From Eulemur rufifrons (taxonomy: Eukaryota > Chordata > Mammalia > Primates > Lemuridae), in assembly GCF_041146395.1 (NCBI RefSeq), contig NC_091010.1, positions 46,644,001-46,708,000 of the forward strand: a stretch of 64,000 nt of DNA. The letters run 5' to 3'. Numbering within the stretch: the stretch's first letter is position 1; each line of letters starts with the position of its first letter. The notes beneath the pieces were generated by a model, which saw nothing but the letters and a program-made list of their open reading frames with translations, did no database searches and was not told the DNA's origin. This document shows, one piece after another, positions 33,526-46,338 of the stretch. Both the position numbers and the translations under genes were made by a program.

Positions 33526-34450
33526 TATGATTGAAGTTACACAGATATCATTATTAAAAATCAAACAAAGACTGTTTCTTTAAATTCCCATTGATTTGAT
33601 TTGTTTTTAGCCCCAATATTTTAAGTATTTTAAATGTTCAAACAATATTAAAGCAGAGCATGAGATTTTCATGTTTGCCTAAGGGGGACACATATTTACT
33701 ACATTTAAGGAATCTTGTGTTATAACTGAGTCACAGCATCATGGAACACACATTGAGTTAGACTCCAGAGCTCTGGGTCCACATCCTGGCTCTGGGATAA
33801 CAGTAGTTTTGTATGTGAACATTACTTCTGAGAAGCAAAAGGTGGCCACACAAATGTAATATGCATATAATTATTGGTGGAAGGAAAAGAGCACAATCTC
33901 AGATAATTTCTGAAACCTGGGCCAAGAACCAGAGCCTGGTTGGTGCCAGTGATTTCAGAAATGAATCCAGTGCCGATGCTTGTGTGAAGGAAGGAGACTG
34001 ATCCTCTGGATTTGCAGAGTCCTAGAAAATACCTTCAGTGATGAAAAACATCTATTTGGATTAGGCAGCCTCCAATAAGTAGGTGGATTATCCAGCTTCC
34101 TTCGTTCAGAACTGACTGGACTTGTTCAACAACCTCGTAGCTATCAGGAAGGAAGAAAACGGGGAGTGCGTGTTAAATCTAGTGCAAATATGAAACGTGC
34201 TCAGTTGGAAGATGGCAAGACGGGCTTCTTTCTATGTACGTGCGGGAAATATTGAGAGAGTGAAAGTGGTTGGAGGCTGGGCTGATGGCTACAGATGGGA
34301 GAAGCTTCAAATTAATTCTGAATGATCCCATTAGTCATGAGAGCTGAAGGACAAGCCGGTGGTTTGGGTAGAAGGGATAGAACAAAATGAAAGGAGGAAA
34401 GAGATTTGGAAATCATTTTCTCACTTCACCTTTCCCAGGCTGATACATGT
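33526..34450. other. Intergenic, nothing recognised
   Basis: About 900 bases of unassigned DNA with no supported gene. Confidence 0.45.
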
Positions 34451-34900
34451 CGAAATTTGACCTAGAACTCACTGACCCTGGTAGAATTCAGGAGGTCTAT
34501 GAACTGCTTGGGTGGGAACAAAAATGACATCTTCACTAACTTCAAATGAAATGCAGCATTTCCTTGGATTACCAACGTATGCAATGTACCACAGTTGCAT
34601 TAGTGAACCTAGACTTGTCACTAACAGAAATCACAGATGTTTTCAGATAACATTATTGTGTTGTAGATATCATGAAATGTCACTACTTTGAAATTATGAT
34701 AGAAATTAGAGCCACTGTTAGACCTTGTTACTTAATGCACAAGAAGCACATATATTATTACTATATTACATATTTTTATTTTTGGTAACTGTATTTTAAT
34801 GTAATTAGTTTCTTTTATAACCCTACATACTTTATTTTATGCATTTGAAAGTATTATTCTGAGAAGGGGTCTAAGGGCTCCACCAGACTATTAAAGGGTC
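34450..34900. repeat. Ancient transposon-like repeat, family unassigned
   Basis: 'GTCACTAACAGAAATCACAG', 'ATATCATGAAATGTCACTAC', 'TTTATTTTATGCATTTGAAA' and 'TCTGAGAAGGGGTCTAAGGG' match a repeat pattern I have seen in mammalian genomes but cannot name with confidence. Confidence 0.4.
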
Positions 34901-35049
34901 TGTCCCTGGAGCTCTGCCCTAGAAACTGCCCAATGGACTAGCCCAACTCTCTTCCCCACCACCATGCCCTCTACCCCTTTACACAAGCCTTTAAGGGAAC
35001 TCTGTAGAAACATGGGCAGATGTTTCAGATACAGTGTGATAAAGGAATA

Positions 35050-35764
<715 letters not shown>

Positions 35765-35799
35765 TTACTATTACTCAATACTAATTTTGTTCAAGGAAA

Positions 35800-36240
35800 G
35801 GAAATCCTTCAAGGAAAAGCACAGTGTTGATGTTGGATCAGCAGCTTCAGGGTGTCCCAGAAATATCCTGTGGGAGCCTATAGAGGTGGCTTCATGTGTC
35901 AGATGGCTGGTGTCTGGGGGTCTAGCTGGGCACTCCCATGGCCCTCACGGAGCTGGGGCTCAGCTTTGCAGGCTTGGAGGTGCTATTTGGTTTCTGTTCC
36001 CTAAAGATGTTCGTGTCTGGGGAAATGGTTAAAGTCACAAGAAGCAAATATATAAACCATAATCCAAATATTTTGAATTAGGATGATAACACCTGCCTGC
36101 CTTGCAAATGACAGGATGTACTAGAAGCTCTTAGTAGAATACATGACCTTTGGGAAGCCCCCAGGAAACAGGAGCCTTGTTATTATGAGGCTTCTCAAGA
36201 CTTACCTATAGAGGAGACTAAGCTGACCAGTAACCATGAG
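35800..36240. other. Intergenic, nothing recognised
   Basis: Unassigned. No supported gene or repeat. Confidence 0.4.
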
Positions 36241-36244
36241 TGAC

Positions 36245-36435
36245 CACTTCCCACATGCCATGCACTCTGCTATGTGCTTTGAGTATATCCCCTCATTTCA
36301 CTTTCATAAATCAGACAAGGTGGGAGTTATTATCCCCATTTTGCAGATGAGGAACTGGGGCATGAAGCAGTTCAGAAACTTAACTGGGACAGAGCCAGGA
36401 TTTGAACCCCACTCAGCTGACTCTTAACCAGCATT
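36245..36435 (-). repeat. MIR SINE, antisense
   Basis: 'CCATGCACTCTGCTATGTGC', 'CCCATTTTGCAGATGAGGAA' and 'CAGGATTTGAACCCCACTCA' are in antisense order. Confidence 0.9.
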
Positions 36436-36539
36436 GCCTTTGGGGACGGCTTGGTGAGCATGAGCTTAAGTATGGGCATCATTCGGATGGTCTTAATGGC
36501 AGTATCATGCAGCTGTGAATCCCAGATATCTCATGTCCA

Positions 36540-36705
36540 CTGTCCAGATGTGGTTTTGGGCAGGTCAGATAACCTCTCCGTGCCTCAGTTTCCTCATCTG
36601 TAGAATGAGGGTAATATTGGTGCCCACCTCCTGGCACCTGGCACTTAGTAAGTCGTCAGTTAATGTTAGTTGTTGATGTTGTGATTGTGGTTGTGGTTGT
36701 TACGT
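36540..36705 (+). repeat. MIR SINE, sense, with GTT-rich end
   Basis: 'CAGGTCAGATAACCTCTCCG', 'TGCCTCAGTTTCCTCATCTG' and 'CACTTAGTAAGTCGTCAGTT' are a sense MIR. A GTT/GTG-rich tract follows at 36665-36702. Confidence 0.85.
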
Positions 36706-36928
36706 GTCTCCAGAGTTCATCTCCAAGATGTGGGTCTGGGCACTTTGTCCCCTACGTCATGCTGAAGACACAATGCCCAACTGCCTCTCTGAACATACCT
36801 TCATGGATGCCTTGTACACATGATCCCAGTTCTGAGCACTTACTTTCTTTTGCTAGTGCCCCATAAAATCTAATCAATTTAAGCTTCCTCATTTACACCC
36901 ACAATCAAGTCAAGTCTGCCCAAAGTTA

Positions 36929-37277
36929 AGTGGTTACTGCCTAAAAGGACATACCTGTATCTATGGGACAAACCCTTCCCCTCCTATTGGAGCCCCCAGA
37001 TTACCTTGATTGGATTTTGGGATGTTCACAGATTCTCTTGGGACGCTGTAAAGATGGCAACTCTCATGCCGAACAACTGGACCCAACCCCATTTCATTCT
37101 TAGAGCGTGACTGCCAGCCCATGATACTGTCCACACATCCTTTCCCCCATCCTAGGGTCTCAGATCATCCATTCCCCAGGGAGTTCTGAGTCCCAATTAT
37201 ACAAATAAAGGTGTAAATTGGGTGTGCTTGGGGTTTGCCCCATAGATACAGGTGTGTCTTTTTAGGCAGTAACCACT
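36929..37277. repeat. Inverted repeat pair, 47-base arms, 94% identical
   Basis: The left arm 36929-36975 begins AGTGGTTACTGCCTAAAA. The right arm 37231-37277 is its reverse complement with 3 mismatches in 47. The 255 bases between the arms are not self-complementary and match no family I recognise. It could be the ends of a small DNA transposon or a local inverted duplication. No clear target duplication is visible outside the arms. Confidence 0.85.
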
Positions 37278-38425
37278 CGGAGCTAAATCCACCCATGCTT
37301 TTGCTCCGAGCAGGAGGAGGGGTTGGTGAGACCAAGGAGATCCTGTCCCTGGACAACTGGAACCAAGCTCTCTGGCCTCCATTAGGACCTGCCCTCAGAC
37401 GTGGGGCTCAGAATGGTCAGTTCCCTCAGCACGGTTGCAGCAGTAGCCGAGGTGTTGGGCTGAGTGTGGTCTCGCTCTGGCCTGTTGGGCTTGAAAGGGC
37501 CAGAGAAGCTGCTAGTCTGGTCCCTCAGATGGACCTCACCGCAGGCCTGGGGGCTTGAGGCTGTGCTGTTTTCGTTCCTGGCCATTATTCCGAGACCATG
37601 GACTTCTTGTCAGCATCAGTAAGTCTCCATTTAAAGAGGTGCAATGGATAAGAAGGGACGTTCTCAGGTAAGCCTTCCCTGTCACATCTGGCCCTCCTGC
37701 ATCTCCGGGGGTGCACCTAGGCGTTCGTCACTGTGTTTGCCATATCAAAGTCCCACTTGTACTATTATTTCTGTAGTATTTTGCTTCAAATAGGCTTCCC
37801 TTTTTCTTTTTTTTAAATCAATTAATTTTGAAAGGAACTTTATATCAGTAGTACCTGTGAAATTAGAGATTTAACGAACTACGTTTTTCTTAATACACAT
37901 TGAATACATAAATATTAAACCTTTAAAAATTTCCCCTTGGGTCACCTAAAATCAGCTGTGTGGCGCCCACCAGTGGCACCCAGGCCACACCATGGGAAGC
38001 CCTGGCAAGGCCTGTCGACTCTTGTGGAGATTCTCCCAGTCACCATCTTGTCGCTGTTGACTCCTGTCACTAACACCCCTCGGTCTGCACGCTCTGGGCA
38101 AGTGTGGCAGGAAACAGCAGGCCTGTTCCACCGGGAGGCCCCGCCCTGGGAGTGGTGCATTCATGTCGAGCTACCCTCGTCCACTCAAACTCGGTTTCCT
38201 TCCTGTCTGTTAGAGAGAGGCCCGTCCTTTTATTGATCAATGGTGGAAACAGGGTGAGGAGTCCAGTGAGTTCTCCTCCCTGGGGAATGGTGTGGCCAGA
38301 CAAGGGCCTGGGAAAGGGGGCGTCCAGGGCATCTATGGAGAGAGGATGGACTTGCCCGAGTGAAGGGCAGACATTTGCCTCTTTTCACAAAGGATTTGAG
38401 GCAGAGGACGGATGGGGAAATGTGC
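37278..38425. other. Intergenic, moderately GC-rich, weak CTCF-like site
   Basis: No gene recognised. CCACCAGTGGCACC at 37967-37980 fits the CTCF core with one mismatch (T at the purine position). A small stem CGGAGC...GCTCCG occurs at about 37277-37308. Confidence 0.4.
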
Positions 38426-38429
38426 GTCT

Positions 38430-38648
38430 CAAGGTCAGGAACCGCTGCTCTAGAGCCTACTGCCGAATATGATAGCCGCTAGCCACCTGTGGCTATTTAC
38501 ACTTAATTAAAATTTAATAAGATTTAAAATTCAATTCCTCAGTCACACTGGCCACATTTCAAGTGCTCAGTGGGCGCATGCGACTAGTCCCTGCTGTACT
38601 GGACAGTGCAGGCACCAAACATTTCTGTCATTGTAGAGAATTCTGTTG
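38430..38648 (-). mobile_element. hAT-type non-autonomous transposon, reverse copy
   Basis: 'AGCCGCTAGCCACCTGTGGC', 'TCAATTCCTCAGTCACACTG', 'CACATTTCAAGTGCTCAGTG' and 'TACTGGACAGTGCAGG' are the reverse orientation of the family at 11738-11916. Confidence 0.7.
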
Positions 38649-38649
38649 C

Positions 38650-38790
38650 CTCTTAAAGGCAGCATTACTGGGATCTTATTAGAAATACAAAATCTCAAGC
38701 CCACGCCCAACCTACTGAATCCGAACTTGAATTTTAACAAAATCTCTAGGGTTTTCATTAAAGCTGTGAAGCACCATTCTAAAGCATACA
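38650..38790 (-). mobile_element. MER5A-like fragment, reverse
   Basis: 'TTATTAGAAATACAAAATCT', 'CCCAACCTACTGAATCCGAA' and 'ATTTTAACAAAATCTCTAGG' match reverse MER5A, directly abutting the previous transposon. Confidence 0.65.
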
Positions 38791-38804
38791 TACTATTCAT
38801 TCCT

Positions 38805-39145
38805 TCAGCCAATATTGATTAGATTTTGGTGTGTGCCAGGTATATGCAGGTGATGGAGAGTGATCAGGGAAAAACATGGCAAGGTCTGTCATTCTGGCTG
38901 CACGAAACAGTAAGCAAGAAAACAGGCCCATTTCGGAGTGGGGAAGTAGAATAGGGAACCGTGCTAGAGAGGCACTGTGGGGCGGGACGGCTACTTTAAG
39001 TTGGGAAGGGAAGGTCATCGAGCTGCTCTCTACAGCAGAGATCTCTGGGTGGAGCCTGAATGACAAGGAGGCCACCAAGGGAAAATGTAGGGTGGCGTGT
39101 TCTCGGCAGAGATAGCAGCAAGTGAAAATGCCCTGAAAAGAGGTT
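38805..39145 (-). repeat. L2, antisense
   Basis: 'GTGTGTGCCAGGTATATGCA', 'GTCATTCTGGCTGCACGAAA' and 'GCAGCAAGTGAAAATGCCCT' resemble antisense L2 3' UTR. Confidence 0.5.
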
Positions 39146-39149
39146 GCTG

Positions 39150-39325
39150 GAGTTAGCAAATAAAAATGCAGAATGCCCAGTTATAGTTAAATTTCAGTTA
39201 AACCACGAATTTTCTAGTATGAGTATATCCCAAATATTGCCTGGAATATACTTATACTAAAAAAAATGTGGTTTAGCTGACATTCGAATTTAACTGGTTG
39301 TCCTGTATTTTATTGGGACCCTATC
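39150..39325. mobile_element. Palindromic MITE-like element
   Basis: The left arm near 39158-39212 ('CAAATAAAAATGCAGAATGC', 'AGTTAAACCACGAATTTT') is imperfectly complementary to the right arm near 39262-39316 ('AAAATGTGGTTTAGCTGACA', 'GTCCTGTATTTTATTGGG'), giving a long hairpin. It has no coding sequence. Confidence 0.6.
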
Positions 39326-40045
39326 TTAAAAAGGACCAAGTCGGGGTGTGGCACTGGAGGGGCACAGGAGGAACAATGTCACTGGGACCGCCAGGGAGCA
39401 GGGAAGCCCTGAGGAGGGGCAGGACAGAGAGAAGGGCCAAAACTTTGGGCTACACGAAAAGCAAGTTTTAAAAAACAAAACAGTCGCCAAAGGACTGGAC
39501 TGGCTGCTGCTGTTTCTTCCCCTCGGTGAGGTCACCAGCTTTACCTTCCTGCAACCCTATGGTTTCTGGGAAGGGCTTCTTGGAAGATGAACAATTGTCC
39601 GGGCTGTTATGCCTGGGTGGTGCTTGGGGAGACCGCGGACCACTGGTTGACCTGCCTGAACATAGCGTGCGGTATATATTGTTTGGTCTGAGTTTTTAAG
39701 TGCTCTTTCCCTGTTTGTTTGTTTAATTCCTGCGCTTTTGTATGTGATCCCCTATAAATCTCCCTCTCCTTAAGGACTATGTTTGACAACTTCATTTCCC
39801 CCTAACTGGAGACATTTCCCCTGCTAAGGGTCAAAGAGACTAATTACCCTAAACTGAGTATTGGAGACACCCTCAGGCTCACACAGGACTAAGAAGTGCA
39901 TGATCCCAGCCATAATAATAGAATGCCACGAGCGTGTATCTGAGCACAGAACAGTGACGTCCTCAACGGCGACTGTATTCCTGTTGGAAAATAAACTCCT
40001 GACCCCTTTGACAATGACTGTGTGGGACCTCACAGTATAAGAGGC
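39326..40045. other. Intergenic, nothing recognised
   Basis: No supported gene or repeat. Confidence 0.4.
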
Positions 40046-40049
40046 CACA

Positions 40050-40615
40050 GAAGGTGTTCTATCCAAACACTTTAGTTTCCATGTGAGGAAACTGAGGTTC
40101 TGGGAGGACCCAGAATTGATGATGGGGCTGGGACCCTTGCTCAGAGCTCCTAGCCCTCCCCCACCCAGTGCTCTTTCCTCCCAAGCTGGGTTGGGGGGAG
40201 GGGAAGAAGGGGCCATGGAGGTGGAAAGGGCTGCAGAACCCCAGCTGACTCTCATAAAGTGCTTGAACACAAAGCACTCCCCTGCTCCATCTCACTCGGA
40301 GTAGGTATAATTTCCCTTTTGCAAATAGGGAACCTGGAGCTCAGAGAGGTTAAGTGACCTGTACAAGGTGACAATGCTGTTAAGTGGCAGAGCAAGGAGT
40401 CAGACTCAGATCTTTGGGCTCCTTGGTGCTATTGCAACCATAACCTGGAAACGATAGGCAGGGAGAAAGCGGCACGTGGCAGGCACTTCACACGTGTGGC
40501 CTGCATCAGACTCACGAAAGAGATGAGGAACTGAGGCTAGAAGAGGTTAAGTGGCCACCCAGCTGGTTAGTAGCAGAGTTGGGTCCTGAATCCAGATCTT
40601 GCTGACTTGAGAGCC
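40050..40615 (-). repeat. Three consecutive antisense MIR copies
   Basis: Copy 1 at 40050-40130 ('CATGTGAGGAAACTGAGGTT'). Copy 2 at 40265-40440 ('CTCAGAGAGGTTAAGTGACC', 'GGCAGAGCAAGGAGTCAGAC'). Copy 3 at 40470-40615 ('GATGAGGAACTGAGGCTAGA', 'AGTAGCAGAGTTGGGTCCTG'). All three have the same orientation with short spacers. Confidence 0.8.
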
Positions 40616-41635
40616 TCGGCAGGTCTCACTGGGGTTTTTCGGGTCAGTGACAATCCGTAGGATGAAACTGGGCATGAGGGAGGCATAGAGAATATTGCAA
40701 GGAAGAGGGACCTGGAAGGCTTACAGGTACAACGCATGATCCTGGGAGGGCAGGGCCTCTTCCTCACTCTCCATCAGCCCCTCCTCTGCTGTGTATGCAA
40801 ATATTGTCCCCAGAGCATTAGCCAAATCCTCCCTTCTTCTCTGCACAATCTGTGCATTTGCTTGGGGGCTGAAGTGGGGCTCTACCTGTGTTGCAGGTTG
40901 GGTTCTGCCCTTGGAACCGCAGCATTCTGGCCCCTTGTTTTTCTGGCCACACCTAACAGGGCCTCCTTCCTCCCAAGCCCCTCCCCGCCGCCTTTCCAAG
41001 GACCACCAGCACTAAGCAGGAAATGGAGCGGGACTGCCTTGTTTTCATGTGAGAACTTGTCCTGTCTTCTCCTGCCTTCCTCCCTCTCTCTTTCCCCTCC
41101 TTTTTGTTTCCAAAATACTTGTGAGATGTTTTCCCCTAATGAGGGTCCCTGATTGACTACTAGTGGGGAAATTCCCACCAACACTGTCTTCTCTTTTCTA
41201 GTGAACCATCTCATTTTTCTGATAGAGGCAGCATTATTGGTAGTGTTATCATTTGCCCCAGCACTTAATTCGGTACCCTACATGTAATAGGTTCACAGTA
41301 AGACTTCCTGCCCTGAACTTATGGCACAAGGGAGGAAGAGGTGGAACTATTCTGAGGGGCTGTCATTGCTGACATTTCCCTTGTTTAGACATCTCTTGTA
41401 GCTAATGAATCTTGCAAGGCCTGGCGTCTGGGACATTCCTCAGAAGCCTCCCTGTCGGGCAAGTCACTGGATGGCCCTCTTGTCCTCTGGGGCAGTGCTG
41501 GAGTCAGCACATCTGTTTCAGTCGCTCAGGGCTCCTCTGTGGGAAGTGCGGCCTGCTGCCCACAGCCAGCTGCCACGTGGCTTCTCCTTGCCCTCAGAAA
41601 GGGTCTGTGATCGCCGAAAAACAAATGAAAATTTA
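40616..41635. other. Intergenic, nothing recognised
   Basis: C/T-rich in 41055-41100. Open frames overlap on both strands without recognisable domains. No supported gene. Confidence 0.45.
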
Positions 41636-41639
41636 AGTC

Positions 41640-41815
41640 CCAGGGAATATAAAAATGTAGTCAGAAAATGGAATCAGTATTTACTCCTGGTAGTAAAATT
41701 TGCCAGTATTTGGGGAATGTGAATGAAGGGTATACAGGGATTTGGGGGTACTATTTTTTAAAAATTTCTGTTCATCTGAAAATATTTCAAAATAAAATGT
41801 TAAGTGGATAGAAAA
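41640..41815 (+). repeat. Old L1 3' end, sense
   Basis: 'GAATGAAGGGTATACAGGGA', 'TTTGGGGGTACTATTTTTTA' and 'GAAAATATTTCAAAATAAAA' are the terminal part of an old L1. Confidence 0.6.
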
Positions 41816-42465
41816 AATACTAACCAATCACATAATAAGCATTACCAAACCCGCCCAACCTCTCTACCTGGCAATTTTTTGTTCATTTGTTCAATAGGAA
41901 AACTGGAGTAACAATCCAACACACAACACAAAGTGAGAGATGAAGAACTTCATCTTTCTTACCCTATTTTGTGTTGACAGTTATTTTAGTAAACCTCTCA
42001 CTTGTGAAAATTATTTTACCTTGGCTGTTCTCAATAAAAATAAATGACTATTTTTTCCCTTCAGGACATCATTTCAGTATTTATTGAGAACTGCTTGCAT
42101 TTACAACCTATAGAGAAAGTCTAATATATTCCTCACAAGTGAGACCTATAATATATCAAGAAATATAATTATAGACATACTAAAGGAGGGACCTGAGTTC
42201 TTCATGGTGAGATATCCAAATGTAAGACTTAATCTGTGAAAGGTGAACTGTGTGTGTATGGCCAAGGGGGGAAAAAGATGTTTATCAATTATTTTTATAT
42301 CATGACAAATAATTTTTCATGAGGCCTAAAATGAAAAAACAAAAGAGTCCAGGTCTTCCTTTCTTCTCCTCTATGTACTAGCTCGTAGAGTTGGTATAAA
42401 AACCAAAAGATAAGAGACACAAATTGATTACCATAGACTCTCAATAAATGCTAGCAGAGACTGCT
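41816..42465. other. Intergenic AT-rich, nothing recognised
   Basis: No gene or confident repeat. Confidence 0.4.
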
Positions 42466-42469
42466 AGCT

Positions 42470-42925
42470 GGATACCCCCAAATCTATTCTCCTTTTTCTT
42501 TTAGTAACAGAACCCTGATTTTCATCTAGACGTAGAAACTTCCTTGCAGTTAGGTGCAGCCATGCGACGAGGCCATTGAGTTCTGAGCAGAGGCATTGCA
42601 TGGGACTCCCCAGGAAGTCTCCCTAAATGGAGGTGACACTCTTCATCATCCTTCTGCCCATTATTGGTCTGGATTATAGATGTGATGGCTGGTGCCCCAA
42701 CTTCACTTTTGGAGCATGAGGAGAAGGGCCATGCCCTGGGGATGGCATTGCAGAAAACTAAAGAGCTTGGGTCCTTGGTCAGTAGGGAGCTGTCATTCCA
42801 GCTCTGGACTTCCTGAAGATTTCTTTTCATAAAATATAATTTTTCTCATATGTAAGCCATTATTTTTCAGGTCTTAGTTTCTTAAAGTGCAGCTCATCAT
42901 AACTGATACACTATAATTATTATTG
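42470..42925 (+). mobile_element. Possible old LTR (ERVL/MaLR-like), sense
   Basis: 'GCCATGCGACGAGGCCATTG', 'GATTATAGATGTGATGGCTG', 'GAGAAGGGCCATGCCCTGGG' and an end near 'CATAACTGATACACTA' recall an old non-coding LTR repeat. The assignment is from memory and tentative. Confidence 0.4.
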
Positions 42926-43224
42926 TCATCATTATTTCATTACCCCCAGCCCACAATCCTGCTCTCTCACAGATCCCCTCCTTAGGCCATTAGAAACAGG
43001 ATCCTTGTCTTGGCTCTGATCTGTGTTGCCGATCCACCCCTGCCTTTGATGTGGGGGCACCCATGTCTTCCCAGCCCCAATGACAGGCATAGCGTCCCCT
43101 CTGCTTTCCCTTTGTTTTCTCCTGTGTCTGCATTCCTGATTGCAGGCATTTCTCCTATTTCCATGGCTCCTGTTTGCAGAATTCTCACACTGACTGGAAG
43201 GAACTGAACCACCCTGAAAGCAGA

Positions 43225-43590
43225 AAATTTGGACTAGGTAGGAAGGAAGGGGAAGCATCCTAGGTGGGTGAAAACATAAGCAAAAGGGAGTGCAGACAGA
43301 CCGTAATGTAGGGGCCAGGAAGGAAGCAGCTGAAGGTTTCTGCTGAGGGTGGCGGGAGATTAGATTGAATTGGGAAGGGGGTGGGAGCCTATTATGGAGG
43401 GTCCTCAAGGCCTAGTAGAGGAGTTTGGACTTGATAGTGGAGGAAACAGAGCCACTACAGGTTTCTGAGCAGGGCAGTGACATGAGGCAAGTGATGTTTC
43501 CAAAGGAATGAATCTGGCTGCAGTGTGCAAAACAGATTGAAGGCAGGAAGAGCTGGAGACAGGGAGACCAATATAAATCTTCCACCCAGT
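43225..43590 (-). repeat. L2, antisense
   Basis: 'GGAGGGTCCTCAAGGCCTAG', 'TTTCTGAGCAGGGCAGTGAC', 'AATGAATCTGGCTGCAGTGT' and 'AGGCAGGAAGAGCTGGAGAC' follow the antisense L2 order. Confidence 0.7.
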
Positions 43591-43724
43591 AATCAGATGG
43601 TCAAACATTGTCAACAGACTTTGAAAGAGGCCGTATGAAACAGCAAAATTAAAGTGTAATGATTTCAGCTAAGCAGCAGCAGAAGAAGCCTTAAACAAAG
43701 TCTTTCCTCAGAACTTTTCACACA

Positions 43725-44225
43725 GAGAAAGTAGCAAGTTTCCAAACAGTGAGAACTGGTTCGATCTTTTTGGAAAACAGTCTGGCACCATGGATCAAGA
43801 GCCTTAAGAATGTTCACACCCTTTGACCCAGTAATTCCACTTCTGGGAATGCTAGGGAAGTAATCCAAACTAGGGAAAGAAAAAGAAAAAAAAAACAAAC
43901 CACATGCAGAATTTAATCACAACATGCTTTATAATAGCAAATAATTAGAAACAATCTAAATGTTCAGCAATAAGGCGATGGTTAAGCAGACTCTGGCTCT
44001 CAATTAAATATTACCCAGCCATTGACTCTAACTAGGCTAAGGTCATCAGGTAGATGATGTGGAAAATGTTCATGACATAATTGGAGGAAAGCAGGATGCA
44101 GATGCATCTGGTGTAATACCACACGACAAACACCTGGGTACAGAAATGAGGAGACTAAAACGTGATATTCCAAATTACTTCCTATCGTTTCATTAGATTT
44201 TGTTTCTTTTAAAAAATTTTTCTCC
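43725..44225 (+). repeat. Old L1 3' end, sense
   Basis: 'TTTTTGGAAAACAGTCTGGC', 'TTGACCCAGTAATTCCACTT', 'AGCAAATAATTAGAAACAAT' and 'GGAAAATGTTCATGACATAA' are typical old L1 3' sequences. Confidence 0.8.
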
Positions 44226-44231
44226 AATATG

Positions 44232-44373
<142 letters not shown>

Positions 44374-44649
44374 CCAATATACTTTTATTACGTATATACT
44401 TTGAATCACAGTGAATGTCAAGGAGAATTGTTACTTTTCACTCTATTCACTCTGAATTGACTTTTATAAGAATGTATTAAATATGTATTACTTGTATTTT
44501 TTTTAAGTAAATAATTTTTCAATGACAAAATATACTAATAAGTGTGGGAAACCATGACACATGCTCGTCATCACCAGCACAAGCGTTTATATTCATCTTT
44601 TCCATGATGTGGTTAAAAAAAAAAAAAAGGCTTTGGAATGTTGGAATGT

Positions 44650-44845
44650 GTGGGAGGTGGGTCTGAGTTTAAGCCCACCTTAGCTGATGGCCATGGCAAG
44701 ATTGTGTATCTGTGCAGTAGGGAATGATAATGCCCCCCTTGCATAATTTTTTGGGGAAATCAAGTGAAAGAAGGATGGAAATCTCCTAGCACAGTGCTCT
44801 GCATTTAGGAGACACACAGTAAACAGTGGCTGTAAATATCCATGG
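44650..44845 (+). repeat. MIR, sense, diverged
   Basis: 'GGTCTGAGTTTAAGCCCACC', 'TGTGCAGTAGGGAATGATAA' and 'CTAGCACAGTGCTCTGCATT' fit a sense MIR. Confidence 0.6.
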
Positions 44846-45920
44846 CTGTTATTTTCTCGTTTTCTGTCTCTTGCAAGTAGGTAGCTAGGAGCTTTCAGGG
44901 CTGACTGTCTGAGAGACCGACCCTGAGCAGTTTCCTCAGCCGCAGCCCCTCACGCCCTCAACCTGCGTCCTGCAGCCACACCGACTTTCCCCGACTCTGA
45001 CCTCCCCCCGCACCCTGCTCCTCGATCTGCCTCAGTGGCACAGTTCCCTCTGCCAGGCCACGCTCTTGCTGTGGTGTACAAATGAACTGATCGGAGAAGA
45101 CAAAGTTTATTTTCAAAAGGAAGTTTTATTCTCCGTTTACTCAGCTGGCGTGTATTTAAGAATGCTCTTTTGTGTCTTAGACATTTAAGTTGGAACATAA
45201 AGTGGCCTTTGTTTTCTTAAATCATTCTGTTATACCTCCCTGGACCTGTTTTTACACAAGTCCCAGTTTACAAGCCTGCTCAAAGCTGCACAAGTCCCTC
45301 TGAAGGACGGTGTGTGATTTTAAAGTCTCGTTGAGATGAGAAAAGAGGCAAAGGGGAGTCAGACAAGCATGGCTAGGAGACCACCTGGGGCAAAGCAAAT
45401 TAATGCCAAGAATGATGTTGGGGGTGCTAAACGGCACCACCAATTTCCCCAACATCCTGCTTAATAAAACTTTCACACGCAGCCAGATTTTCCAAGTTTC
45501 TCAAGGACTTCTTAAGTAGGAACCCATTCAAAGCCATATTAAAGACCAGGGAGATGACATTTATTGGCTCTGCGTGGTCTGCTAAGCCTGCCAGTCTGTC
45601 AAGGGATACCTCGTGCTGGCTCCCTGGTGTTCCCAGCACGCTGGGGAATGATGCGCTGGGAGGGAGGAAAGGTCTTCTTGCTTCCTTACCCTGGATTCTG
45701 TTCTCTAAGCAAGGATGTGGCCAGTGTGCAAATAGAAACACTTTGTGTCATTTGGACCACAGATCCTGCCCCCCAAGAAGGGGGAGGCCAAGGGTGATGG
45801 ATGGTCAGATGAGAGGACCTGGCTGGCTGGTGCTGTGTTCTGTTTCCCTTGGGGTTGCCGGCTGTGGCCCCAGCTCTTTCTCACCAACTCCTCAGTTTCA
45901 TTCTCTCAGCCAGAGGGATG
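44846..45920. other. Intergenic, nothing recognised
   Basis: About 1.1 kb with moderate GC and no recognised gene or repeat. Confidence 0.45.
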
Positions 45921-45924
45921 CTGT

Positions 45925-46065
45925 GGTGTGAGCTGATTTCCACCAAAGGCAGGGACCCTGTCTTCGGTGCTGGTGTCTTCCCAGCACCGGTCACCCACGA
46001 GATGTGTGGTGATGGCTTGATGAATGAATGAATGCCTGCATGCGTGAACAAATGAATGAAACTAC
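45925..46065 (+). repeat. L2 tail, sense, ending (GAAT)n
   Basis: 'AAGGCAGGGACCCTGTCTTC', 'CTTCCCAGCACCGGTCACCC' and 'GATGAATGAATGAATGCC' are the L2 terminus. Confidence 0.7.
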
Positions 46066-46338
46066 TCTCGGTTTCCCCCACTCTGACCTGTTCGCTCTTC
46101 ATGTGTCTTAGCTTCAGCTGGTGGATGAAAGATTATGGCTGTTCATTACCATGTTTCAAACCATATTTCCTCATTACTGATATTTAAAAGAGTTATGACT
46201 GTAAAAGAAAAAACCCAGAACCTATTTATATACAAAGAAGAAATGTGAATTATAACCATGTGGAGCAGAACTGCCCAACGAACTGGAATCCCCATGCTGA
46301 ACTGTGTGTGGTAAGGGGAAAAAGTATGTTCTTAAAAC

